NCBI GenBank assembly: GCA_019426215.1
Contig: CM033395.1
Location: forward strand, 16,482,569 to 16,546,568
Direction of reading: 5' to 3'
Source: Buddleja alternifolia
Taxonomy: Eukaryota > Streptophyta > Magnoliopsida > Lamiales > Scrophulariaceae
DNA length: 64,000 bases
Of this stretch, positions 36,674 through 47,656 are shown piece after piece. A program made the position numbers and the translations under genes. Below the pieces are notes generated by a model that saw only the letters and a list, made by a program, of their open reading frames with translations, made no database searches and was not told the DNA's origin. The stretch's first letter is position 1, and the number at the start of each line of letters is the position of its first letter.

Positions 36674-38103
36674 CTAGTACCAAGGTCAACTCACTAAGGA
36701 GTTATTGGGACTAGATGGGTTTATAAAAACAAGATGGATGAGAATGGCATTGTAATAAGGAACAAAACTAGACTTGTTGCTCAAGGATATTGCCAAGAAG
36801 AGGGTATTGATTTTGATGAGACATATGCTCCTGTCGCCTGTCTTGAAGCAATCAGCATGTTTCTAGCGTATGCAGCATTCAACAAGTTTATGGTGTATCA
36901 GATGACCGTGAAGAGTGCTTTCCTGAATGGTAAACTCCAAGAAAAGGTATATGTGGAGCAACCACCATGATTCATCAATAGCCATGGTAAGGGTATGGCC
37001 TACAAGCTAGATAAAACACTTTATGGGCTTAAGCAAGCACCCCGATCATGGTATGACACTGTCTCTATCTTCTTTATTGGTAAAGGTTTTTCAAAAGGCA
37101 GAGTTGATACAACGTTATTTAAAATTACTAATGATGAAGATATTCTCTTACCAGATTTATGTTGATGATATTATATTCGGATCTACTAATAATCGTCTGT
37201 CTGAGAGTTTTCGAAAATGATGCAAGAACAATTTGAAATGAGCATGATGGGTGAATTAACTTTATTCTTAGGATTACAAGTTAAACAACTCCTTAATGGC
37301 ATATTTATTAACCAAGCTCAATATACACGTGATATGATTAAGAAATTTGGTATGGAAATGCATCATATTCAAAAATTCCAATGAGCCAAATGCTTAAGTT
37401 AGATAAAGATGAAAGAGGAAAGAAGGTTGATATCACTAACCATAGAGGTATCATCGGATCACTTCTTTATATTACTGCTAGTAGACCTGACATTATATTT
37501 TTGATATGCATGTGTGCACGCTTTCAAGGTGAACCTAAAGAGTCACACTTAATTGCTGCTAAGAGAATCCTTAAGTACCTAAAAGGCACACAAAATGTGA
37601 ACTTATGGTATCCAAGGGACTCTCCTTTTGAACTAATTGGTTACTCAGATGCAGATTTTGCAGGTTGCAAAATAGATCGTAAAAGTACTAGTGGTACATG
37701 TCAATTTCTAGGTGATAGGTTAGTTTCATGGCATAGTAAGAAACAACAATCCATAGCTACTTCTACAGCTGAAGCCGAGTATGTAGCTGCAAGAAATTGT
37801 TGTGCACAAGTGTTATGGATGAGGCAACAACTTAGAGATTATCGTATAATCCTAGGTCCAAGCCCCATTCATTGTGATAATCAAAGCGCCCTAGCCATGA
37901 CTCAAAATCCTGTTCTTCATTCCAAAACCAAACATATTGACATTAGATACCATTTTCTTCCTGACCATGTTCAAAAGAAAGATATCTCCATGCACTTTAT
38001 TAGAACTGACAAACAATTGACAAATATCTTCACCAAAGCTCTCAACGAACAACGCTTTCTCACTTTAAGAAGTGAATTAGGTATGATTGATTTAAACACT
38101 TAA
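36674..38103 (+). pseudogene. copia reverse transcriptase (broken) and RNase H
   Basis: RT motifs: [70 protein letters not shown], and IYVDDIIFGSTN at about 37150-37190 after a frameshift. RNase H occupies an open 240-codon frame, 37381-38103. It carries IGYSDADFAGCKIDRKSTSG, TSTAEAEYVAARNC, HCDNQSALAMTQNP and TKHIDIRYHF, and ends within 30 residues of the conserved NIFTKAL. The RT part has stops at 36968 and 37218. Confidence 0.88.
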
Positions 38104-38937
38104 TCATTATGCATCATACTTTTATTAGACATACAATTTAGGGTGAATGCACTTTATTTATGTCTAAAAGATTTTTGAAAAGTATTACGAGTTATCAAAT
38201 TTAGGGAGAACCTTAAATTTGTACTTGAACATATTTGTAAGCGTCAATGATCAAAATTACTTTCATATGCATAGATCATCAATGCTCAGTATTACTTGTG
38301 CATAATACATTGGACGCTCAAGCACAAACAGAGTTTAAATTTTTAAGCGTCAAACATAAAACTTACAATATAACATATAACAAGTGGTATATGTTAAGCG
38401 TTGAACTTATTGCCTTCAACACTTAATATAAAATTATTTATAAAATTTATGCATAAATTTTGCACGCTTAATGACGAGATGGATAGACTCAAAAGTCAAT
38501 TTTGAACTCTATTCACACGCTTCTATCACATCAAACTGGCAGATAAATTAAAAACTTTTCAAAATGACGGTTCAGAGTTAGTATATGTTTGTGTACGTGT
38601 CAGTATACCATCAAGCGCCTGCATTACACTCTGAAAATGCCAAACGTTTTAAAAAAAATTCACTCGGACTTCAAATCTTTATATATGAGAGTTACCAAAT
38701 GTAACTTCTCTCTCTTGCCCTAAACTCGCGTCCGCAGTTAAAAACATTTATGGCTGAGACTCATGAACTTTACACGTGTCAAAATCTTAGTGAGACGAGA
38801 ACCCGCACTATTCAACTGTATCTTTTAAGAGAAATTTTTGCAAAAAAACTATTCATTTTTTACTCAAGCTTTCTGCAAAATTACTCTCTCTCTCTTTCTC
38901 AAAGCAAATCTCAATTCATCTCTTTCAAAACACTCAA
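38104..38937 (+). other. Non-coding gap between pol and the extra ORF, promoter-like 3' end
   Basis: No frame. It contains many AGCGT or ACGCT motifs on both strands (for example 38241, 38313 and 38465). Near its end TTTATATATGA (38678-38688) is followed by a CT-rich stretch and, 250 bp on, by the ATG of the extra frame. This resembles a plant TATA box and 5' UTR, but it is inference from layout. Confidence 0.45.
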
Positions 38938-41900
38938 ATGGCACCCAAGAAATACACAAATACTGCTAAAAACACCATCAAGGTTACTGAAGGCCTAGTG
39001 GTGGACTAGAAATTTCTATACGAGCAGAATCAGATCAACATGACCGATATGATGGACTTTGTAGCCAAGGCTGGGCTTCAGATTTTCTTGACAAAGTACT
39101 CCTACTTATTTGCTACTGAGGTAGATATCTTCTGGAAAATTGCTAAACTCTCAAAGGACAAGAAGTCTATCTCTTGCCTCTTCTCTCTGTCTAAGAAAGA
39201 GTCCCCAAAAGAATTTGTCCTTTCTGCTAACTCCATTGCCGAGAACTTTAATCTGCCAATTGAGGGTGAGGCATTGGACTGTGTTACTCAAGAACAAATC
39301 CAAGAAGCATGGACTAGTATGAGTGCATATGATGGTGTACCATATAAACCACACTTCGAGAAGAAAGAAATAGTGCCGAAGTACAGATTAATGGCTCATT
39401 TTTGCAGCAAGATAATCGAATGCAGGGTGGGTACCTTTAATAAGGTCAATCCGATGCAGTTTCAGATGATAACTGCCATACTCCTCAACATCAAAATCAA
39501 CTAAAGCGAGTATGTGTTCGGAAGATTTAGGGAATGTTTGAGTGCCATAAACAAACCCTATGGAGTTATTCTGAGTGATCTGCTATATAGAGCAGAGTGT
39601 GTTCACTCTTCGGGGCTTTCTTTGGCCAAAGCCAAGTTTCTAGGGAAGAGAATTCTGACTAATCTTCTTCATCCTCCTCGAGTTGGTGGTGTTGCGAGAC
39701 CACTATCTGAGCGTCAACAGGTACACAAAGCATCCGACGAGGAAGCTGAGCGTCCTGCTCCGGTTGAAGCCGTGAAGCGTCCGGCTGTACAAAAGAAAAA
39801 GGCTCCTCGTAAGCCCAAGGTTTATGTTGTTCCATCTCTTCCCAAGGATAGTGAGGAAACTGATGAGGATGAGGAGGACAAGATTCCTTTAATTAAGCAG
39901 AGGAAATTGGAGGGTATTATCAAATAAATCGACTTTGAGGAACCAACTGCTGCTGCTCCAACTCAAAAGCTTAAGCTCGTTGAAGGAGTCAACGTCAAAA
40001 AGATTTTTAAGCGTTCCAGGACAGGCAAGCGTTAACCTGCCTTTGCTCCTGAAGAGCCTGAGACCGTTGAGCCAAGTGCTCAAGAAGCTGCTGTTAAGAC
40101 AAGCTCTCAGGGTAAGTTTATTTCTTCTCGCAGCGTTTCTTTTCTTACATCTATAGAAGATCCTGCTCTTATAGAGGATATTTTCTGTGCTATAGCTATA
40201 ATTCCAGTTGCTGTTGAAGCACCAATCGACGTCCATCTGGATGCTGATTTAGAAGAAGTAGTGGCCATTGCCAAAGATATTGCAACCAGCATTGCATTAG
40301 ATGCCGAGGAACCTACAACGGAAGGGGTCCAACCACTAAATTCTTCAAAGGTCATAACTGAGGCATGCTCAGAAAGTCAGAGCGTTGCTGAGGATGTTAC
40401 AAGACTAAATCATTTCTTCAAGCTGTATCCTATCATCAATCAACTATACGCCACCAGCGCTTGAAGAGACTTTATTCCAGCAGGCTACAATGAAGAAAGA
40501 TATATAGTTGCTGAGAATGAGATTACCATGATGATAAAGCATGTCAAATATATCTGTGAGCTTCTATTCAACTCGATTTTGACAGATGTGGAGCGAGCAT
40601 ATTATCAGGTCATTGAAGATGGTAAGCCTACTGGTCCGATTCCTGCTTCCATTCTTATCTATGAAAACAGAACCTATGGCAGAACTCCTCCAGCCAACAT
40701 CGACTTAGCATATTATCTGGATATGGGGCATAGCAAACCGACTAGTCTTGCTCCAAGAGATTTCAATATCAGAGTTTATGAGCATATACCGGTTGAGTTT
40801 TTTAATCCAACCGAGGAATTGTTGAATAGAGACGATACTCTCACTTTCCAGAAGTGGTGCACAGTGATGAGAATAAAAGATGGGCTAACCCACTTTGACT
40901 TTGGAAAAATAAAGGTGTGCATGCCGGTGAGCGTCAAACATCTTTGACAGACTTGATTCAAAAAGAAGCAGATGACTACTTCCAGAGCGTTTGGAATGCA
41001 AGTTATCAAACAGACAGATATCTCTTTGAATCAATCAGAGACATTCACCATGAAGGCATTAGAGCTATAGTCAATGCAGGAGCTGACTACTGCATGAATG
41101 AAGTTAATTGGGTTGAAGCATACATGGGCAATAGGTATACATTTCAAGATTTGGTCAAAGCTCCCCATCTCTTTGGCATAGGTATGCATGGCATGAAGCG
41201 TCAATTCACCGAGTATTGCCTAAAGAAGCGTCAACAGCTTGTGGGAGAAATAGCTCTATTGCCAAGCGTTCGCCAACCAATAGAAAAGTTTCTGCGTTAA
41301 GCGCTTCATAGCCTTGCAGTTACTCATCTTAACTTCAATAGTCAAGCGTCTAGCAGTGGAAGCTTCCTAGTATCAGACTTATTAACTACTCCAAGCCACT
41401 GTGATGACAATTTTTGGTTGATGTTAAAGATCATGGCTCCCATTCCTCACTTCAACAAGATCTTCATCGAAAACTTAGACAAACCCAACGGCTCTAGAAT
41501 TCGCAACTTCCATGGTTATCCACTCCCACCATCTATTAGACAGGAAGTCAGCGAACACTATGCCTATGTTCTTACCTTACTAGAACAAAATGAGGGCATA
41601 GCTCGAGCTGTTTATCCCTATTTGGAAGAGTTCTACAGAATGTATGTGCCTGAAGCTCACAAATCTAACCGTCTTCCAAAGGATAGGATCATTGGATTTT
41701 CCTTGCATTACTACCCAGATATGTTGTTTCTGATCCTCAGACCACAGTCAAGGATTTTTCCAAATCATGTGCCGGACATCATGGGACCAATGTATGTCAG
41801 GTCCAGGGATAGTCCGATCCGCACATTTATTCAGGGATCTTGCATTTTACGTTCCAGGCTGAACGAACTTCTTGAAGATGCATCAGACTTCTACGTCGAT

Positions 41901-43007
41901 ATACCCTTCGCCAGGTTAAATTTCCATTTCACTGACTTTCATCAAAAGGAGTCAACGCTTGTGGAAGTACCTGTGAAATTAATTGAAAAGTCTGCTCCAG
42001 AGCCTGCATTAGAAGTTGCAAGTATTCCAGCGTCTACCGAGGAACCAGTTCAAGCGTCTCCACCAGAAATCAATCCTGACGCTTCAAAACTAGATGTTCC
42101 AAATGTTGTTGAATTACCAATTGAAGCACGCGGCACCGTCTTTGATCCATCACATCAAGTCTCTCTTGACTCACTCAAGTACACATCAAAGTTTAAGCGA
42201 CCGGCTTCTCAAGTTATTCCTTCAGATCTGAGTGAAACTTTTGGGGCACTGTTGAAATCAGTTTTGGAGGAAATGAGTAATCATGCCACTCAAAATGAAG
42301 AAGCCCTCCATTAGATCAAAACTGATGTATCCAAGATTGAGTCTCAAAACATGAGCGCCCAAGTTGCTCATATACGCAGTGCAGCTCAAGCGGCAATTGC
42401 TGATTGCCTTAAGGAATTTCAAGAGATGAATGATGCTACTCAAGCAAATCAACTGGCCATGAAAGAGCACTTCGATAAGCGCATAGACACTTTAGAGGCC
42501 TCAATGGCTCAGATTGCTACTCAAGTCAGCCTTTTAACAGAACATTTTTTGAAGGCTGATGATGGCAATAAGGGGGAAGAAGAAGAGAAAAGAAGGGGAA
42601 CAGGGATGAAGAGGAAAGCTTCTGGTTCAAGAGCTGCTAGTCTTACTACCAAGCGTCAAGCAACCCTTCCTAATCTTATCAGTCTACCAGTGCCTTCTTG
42701 AGCGTTACTTGAACAATGACGTTCCATTCGAACGACCGCCTATTCTAGAGCCTTCTAATCCCAAGCTTATAGTAAAGAACAGAGGATGTCAGACTTCAAC
42801 AAAACATTCAGAATTTGCCTAAGGCGTATTGGTATTAACCCTGTTGAATGGGATAAGCAGTTTGTTGCTTATAGAGAAAAAAAAAAGAAAGAGAAGAAAT
42901 CTGTAATTGACAAAGATCATGCTGCCATGATTAGACTTGAAGAGAGTATATCTGAAGCGATCAGAGCTGAAGTAAATAGAAGAGTCAATGCTCAAGAAGA
43001 AGATTAA
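38938..43007 (+). pseudogene. Long extra (envelope-like) ORF of the SIRE-like element
   Basis: One frame from ATG 38938 runs to 40947 with about five single stop codons (near 39007, 39502, 39925, 40034 and 40462). A frame change near 40930 leads to a second frame that continues to 43007 with further stops (41298, 42312, 42699 and a few to 42760). Together they span about 1,350 codons. The first third has FGRFRECLSAINKPYGVILS, resembling proteins found in other plant retroelements. A Lys/Pro/Glu-rich hinge follows (39720-40040). Residues encoded at 42220-42570 form a heptad-like coiled coil with QVAHIRSAAQAAIADCLKEF. It is followed by an NLS-like basic stretch (MKRKASGSRAASLTTKR) and a Lys-rich tail. 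I see no signal peptide or convincing membrane span. The role is unknown; envelope-like is a positional label only. Confidence 0.7.
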
Positions 43008-43227
43008 AAACTTTTGCTTACTTTGCATTATCTATATTCTTGTCTCTTTATTTTTTTGTTAAAATGCCTGTACTTTACTTGATATATTAATGGAGTGCAT
43101 GTTTCAGCTAAAACATCTCGTTGAGGCTTAACTAAGTTTATCTAATCTTTATTCAAAGCTAATTTTTGGCTGTCTAACTCTTGAACTATAAAGGAGTAAG
43201 TGTTGCCATCATCAAAAAAGGGGAAAT

Positions 43228-44718
43228 TGTTAGGAAATTTCTTGTTAGATATTTTGATGATGACAATTAGAATTCCCTGTTAGACCCTAAAATATGTAAG
43301 TTTGGTTTTATTAGAAATCGTGTATAAGCTTTGAGCGTTAGATTTGTAATAGGCTTGTTTTATTTTTATTCTAGATTGTTAGGATAAGTAGTCTTAGACT
43401 GAGCGTCTGATAATTTCTGAGTGAGGTTATCAGTAGTTAAGTTTGAAGACTCAAGCATCTGAAGTCTGAATGAATATGAAGTTTCCAAGCATCCAAGCAC
43501 CAAGCTATATCAAGCGTTGATTATAGGAGCGAATTATTCAAGGATAAATGAGTGTCTATCCATGACAAATTTCACCTGAATTTATTTCTAAGTCCAGAAG
43601 AAGTTTAATGCAAATATTTCCAGTTCATTAATTGCCAACGAAAATTTAATTCAAATGCATTAAATGCTGATAAGAGCATTAAATGTGATAAGCACTTCAG
43701 GACGTACGGAGAAGCCACCTTATTGAACTGTCAACTATTCAGAGATTGCAGCACCAACTTTTGTGCAGCAGATTTTCAGGAAAAAGGACAAAAGATGTTC
43801 ACTCGCGGAAGTGAGAGACACGCGCCTGTGCATGTGTCAAATGAATACTTTTTTCAAGAATGCCTATAAATAGGACTTCAACATCAACAAAAAAAAACCC
43901 ACCATATTACAAGCCAAATTGCTGTTGCATTGAAGTCTCAAGTACTCAAACTTTTAGAAAAGCCAGAATATTCAAGCAAACATTGTCTTTGCTTTTCTTC
44001 AAATTCTGAGGCAGTCAACCAATATCTCAAACATTCTTTTCGAAGAAACTCACATTCCTATTGAGATATTCCAAGTTGTTTGAACTTTATCAAAATCAAA
44101 GAAACCGTTAGACAAACCCCTATCCAAGTCTCACAATCTGTGTAAAGTCGAAGTTGGATGCTTGCAATATTTCTGGGTGAAAGACGCAAGGGGATAGAAG
44201 TGTCTTGGAGCTGAAATCTATGTGACCAAGGAGCTCAAGTCATCAATATCCATCTCTCCCTAATTTGTAGAAGATTGTGTGTGATTCTTTGAGAATCATT
44301 TTAGTGGATTGCCTCTGAGTGTTCGAGGAGAAGAAGGACGTAGTTGGGATTACATCACCCAACGAACCTTTCAAACATTGTGTTCTTTACTTTACAGTCG
44401 ATTTCATCATTATCATATTATTGCATTAATCTATTAAAGTAATCACAATCAAACGCTAAGTAAATAATAAACATTTTGGTGACGCTAAAACTTTCAAAGA
44501 AGAAAACTCAAAAATCATTCCGATGTGCTAACACTGATCAAAGAACTGAACGCTTAAACCTAACTGGTTATAGTATTCAAATCTTGAAGTCTAAGTTAAC
44601 TTTATAAAACAGTTTTCTAGCAAACGCTCAGCCAAGCGTCCAACCTTATTTTAATACGAACTTTTTGAAGTCGAAAAAGACTTGTGGGTCTATTCAACTC
44701 CCCTTCTAGAACCTTTCA
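43228..44718 (+). repeat. 3' LTR of the SIRE-like copia
   Basis: It starts TGTTAGGAAATTTC right after the polypurine tract and is inferred to end at AGAACCTTTCA, giving 1491 bp. The sequence GGACCAACAAAAC just beyond, and the terminal CTATTCAACTCCCCTTCT, are typical of this lineage's LTR ends. The 5' LTR is not present, so neither LTR divergence nor a target duplication can be checked. Confidence 0.7.
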
Positions 44719-45251
44719 TATGCCACTTGGGACCAACAAAACATAATCCGTAGCAATTTCGAATGTTAATTTCTTTGCAAGAACAACACAAAGACTAATA
44801 TAATTTAGTATCAATTGAAAGAACAAATGAAAATTAGGTGATTAAATTTGATACCGACAATCCATTAAATAGACATTGAAATGCCAATTGAAAACAAGAA
44901 AAAAAGTTATGTTCAGAATCATAGTTTATTTCTAGAAGTTGCACCAATGCAAAATGTCTTTTCTTGTAAGACATAAAAAAAGCACCTATTAAGCAAAGTA
45001 GCTCCAGAAAATTATTACTGTGAAAAACATTTTTTCAAACAATTGTTTCCTAATCATTGAAGCTATTAAACAAATAAACTAATTAATATGATTTCAAATA
45101 AAATTAAATTCAAAAATAATTTCCTTGGTGCACGCACATGTCCAAGCACCAAGTGATTTTATATATTAATTTGTTAATCTGAAGTATTCCTCTAAGTACA
45201 TTTTAAATTTTAAGTGAAGAATTTATTTAGTACTCAATTTTAATAAATATT
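44719..45251. other. AT-rich spacer
   Basis: No frame, repeat terminus or other feature could be supported. Confidence 0.6.
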
Positions 45252-46556
45252 CCATGTGAAACAAGAAATACACTCCATAAAGCCATGTAATCTCTCTAGG
45301 ATATAGATGAATTCGGGTAAAATTCATTATCTTAAGAAAATACTATACATGTTAAAGAAATCGAAATGAAGTGAAGCACCAAAATGTTATTTAAGGTAAC
45401 TCTTGGAACAAGTGTACGTAGTTAAAAGAGGTCAAAAGATAATTTAAACTTTATAATTTCATAGACATAATTAAACTTTATAACATATAGCTAAAATCTT
45501 AACAAATTTTACATGTTAAACAAGAAATACACTGGCACATGCAAGCCGTGTAACCTCTCTAGGATATTGACGAATTAGATAAAATTCATTATTTTAAGAA
45601 AATACTATATATGTTCAAAACTTGAAATGAAATGAAGCACCAAAACGCTATTTAAGTCAACTCTTTGAACGAGTGTATGTAGTTAAAATGGGTCAAAAGA
45701 CAATTTAACTTTATGATTTGATGGACATAATTGAACTTTATTACGTATACCTACAATCTTAACAAAATTTACATGTGAAACAAGAAAAACACTGGCATAT
45801 GCAAGCTGTGTAACCTCTCTAGGATATAGATGAATTTGGTAAAATTCATTATTTTAAGAAATACTATACATGTTCAGAAATCGAAATGAAATGAATCACC
45901 AAAACGTTATTAAGGTAGCTAGTGTATGTAGTTAAGAAGGGTCAAAAGAGAATTTAAACTTTATAAGTTGCAAGACATAATTGAACTTTATTACATATAC
46001 ATAAAAGCTTAACAAAATTTACATGTGAAACAAGAATTACACTGGCATATGCAAGCTATGTAACCTCTCCAGGATATAGGTGAATTTGGTAAAATTCATT
46101 ATTTTAAGAAATACTATACATGTTCATAAATCGAAATGAAGTGAAGCACCAAAACGTTATTTAAGGTAACGAGTGTATGTAGTTAAAAAGGTTCAAAAGA
46201 GAACTTCTTTTATTTTTTTTATTTCGGGTCAAAAGAGAATTTTAACTTTATAATTTGCTAGACATAATTGAATTTGTTACATATATCTAAAATCTTAACA
46301 AAATTTACATTTGAAACAAGAAATACATTGGCATATGCAAGCCATGTAACCTCTCTCAAGGATATAGATTAATTTGGTAAAATTCAGTATACATGTTCAA
46401 AAATCGAAATGAAGCTTCAAGCACCAAAACGTTATTTAAGGCAACTCCTGGGAAGAGTATGTGGAGTGAAAAGGGGTCCAAAGAGAATTTAAACTTTATA
46501 ATTTGATAGACATAATTAAACTTTATTACATATACTCAAAATCATAACAAAATGTA
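45252..46556. repeat. Five-copy tandem array, unit about 250-286 bp
   Basis: Units begin at 45252, 45511, 45771, 46021 and 46307, each with ACATGTGAAACAAGAAATAC or a variant. The copies share the blocks TGTAACCTCTCTAGGATATAG, GAAATGAAGTGAAGCACC and GACATAATTGAACTTTATTAC in order. Copy four is longer because of an extra stretch, CTTCTTTTATTTTTTTTATT, bounded by repeated TCAAAAGAGAA. The array is non-coding and ends exactly where a copia element is inserted. Confidence 0.85.
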
Positions 46557-46561
46557 CATGT

Positions 46562-46693
46562 TGTTAGAATTAATATTAGTTTAGGTTTCCTTTTATGTTT
46601 ACTTATTTATTTCCTTTATTATTCTATCTCTTGTAACCTCTATATAAACCTTTGTTCATTCAATTCAATACTAAGGGGAATTATAATCTAACA
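46562..46693 (+). repeat. 5' LTR of the complete copia
   Basis: 132 bp from TGTTAGAATTAATATT to ATCTAACA, with CTCTATATAAACC as a probable TATA box at about 46640. Compared with the 3' LTR the differences lie in TTTGTTC versus TTTATTT and in the last ten bases. Confidence 0.92.
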
Positions 46694-46987
46694 TGGTATC
46701 AGCCAAATAACTCTAGAGTCCTGCTTTTCTTCTCCTCCAAGTCGTCCGCCCCCTCTCCACCGGCTGCTCTAGGCGTCGTCGTTCTTCTTTCTTCTCCCGA
46801 TCCCTCTTAAGTCGTTGTTCCCCTCAACGCCAATTCTTTCACTATATCAGCCTCCTCCTCGGCAAATCTTGTTTCCACGCGTGTGTTCTCGTGCTTCCTC
46901 AAGGTAATTGTTTCGGCCTCCTATTTTGTTACGTGATAATTTATCTTTTTTCGACTATTGTTTCGGTTCATCCTTCCCCTAGCCATC

Positions 46988-47656
46988 GATGTCTCAAACT
47001 GCAGATTCCTCTGCCACCGAAACCCAACAGCATGACCCACCCGCCCCTATGCCAAAACCGCCATAACTTCACCCGGCAATATCAATTCGTCTTTTGGTTT
47101 TAAATTATCCGAATCTGACTCAAATTTTAAGTTATGGCGAGGCATGTTCATGGACCTCTGCCGTAGTTACTCCGTCTTTGATCATCTTTCAGGCAAATCA
47201 AAACCTCTTTCTGATTCTGATGACACATGGTTTTCTCTTGATTCGACAATTAAACGTTGGTTTTATTCCATTGTTGACATAAAATTACTCAAACATCTTG
47301 ATCTTGAATATGCAACATCTCATGATCTCTGGTCTGCAATCGAGGCTAATTTTTTAAACAATAAAGCCTCTCGCTCCATGCAAATTAACGAGCGTTTTCA
47401 TAATCTTCGCAAAGGAACTCTTACTATTTCCCAATACTGTCAAGAGATGAAACACTTAGCTGACACTTTAACCGATCTTGACACCCCCGTTACTGATACA
47501 GCCTTTATTCTTCAACTTTTACAAGGCCTTCCCGAGTCGTACCTTCCCCTAGTTACTGTTATCACAGCAAAACCGCCTCTGCTCTCTTTTTTGGAAGTGC
47601 GTAATCTGCTTCTTCTTCATGAAACCCGCGAAACACGCTTTAATTCTCACTCATAG
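46988..47656 (+). pseudogene. copia gag
   Basis: The initiator ATG is probably at 46988 (MSQTADSSATETQQ). A TAA 25 codons later and at least one frame change follow before the open frame 47144-47656. That frame has MFMDLCRSYSVFDHLSG, DLWSAIEANFLNNKASR, INERFHNLRKGTLTISQYCQ and ILQLLQGLPESYLPL, the standard order of the UBN2-type copia gag. A TAG at 47654 separates it from a Gly/Arg/Ser/Pro-rich linker (GRGGGRHNSRGG) that continues in frame in place of a clear zinc knuckle. Confidence 0.85.

Larger units (their letters stand above)
36674..44718 (+). mobile_element. SIRE/Maximus-like copia, 3' half with extra ORF
   Basis: Order: reverse transcriptase, RNase H, an 834-bp non-coding gap, a very long extra reading frame, a polypurine tract (AAAAAAGGGGAAAT at 43215-43228) and a 1.49-kb LTR. 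Among plant copia elements, a long frame between pol and the 3' LTR is known from the SIRE lineage, where it is called envelope-like. The 5' half is missing because a gypsy-type LTR abuts at 36673. Confidence 0.8.

Noticed and set aside
40107..40355. Antisense frame in the SIRE-like extra ORF
   Set aside because: Shadow of the plus-strand frame with no independent support.
38938..43007. True retroviral-type envelope gene
   Set aside because: I see no signal peptide, no convincing membrane span and no cleavage motif; only the position after pol suggests it.
45252..46556. CRISPR-like direct repeat array
   Set aside because: Units are 250 bp, homologous along their whole length and diverged; there are no short repeats with unique spacers, and the setting is eukaryotic.
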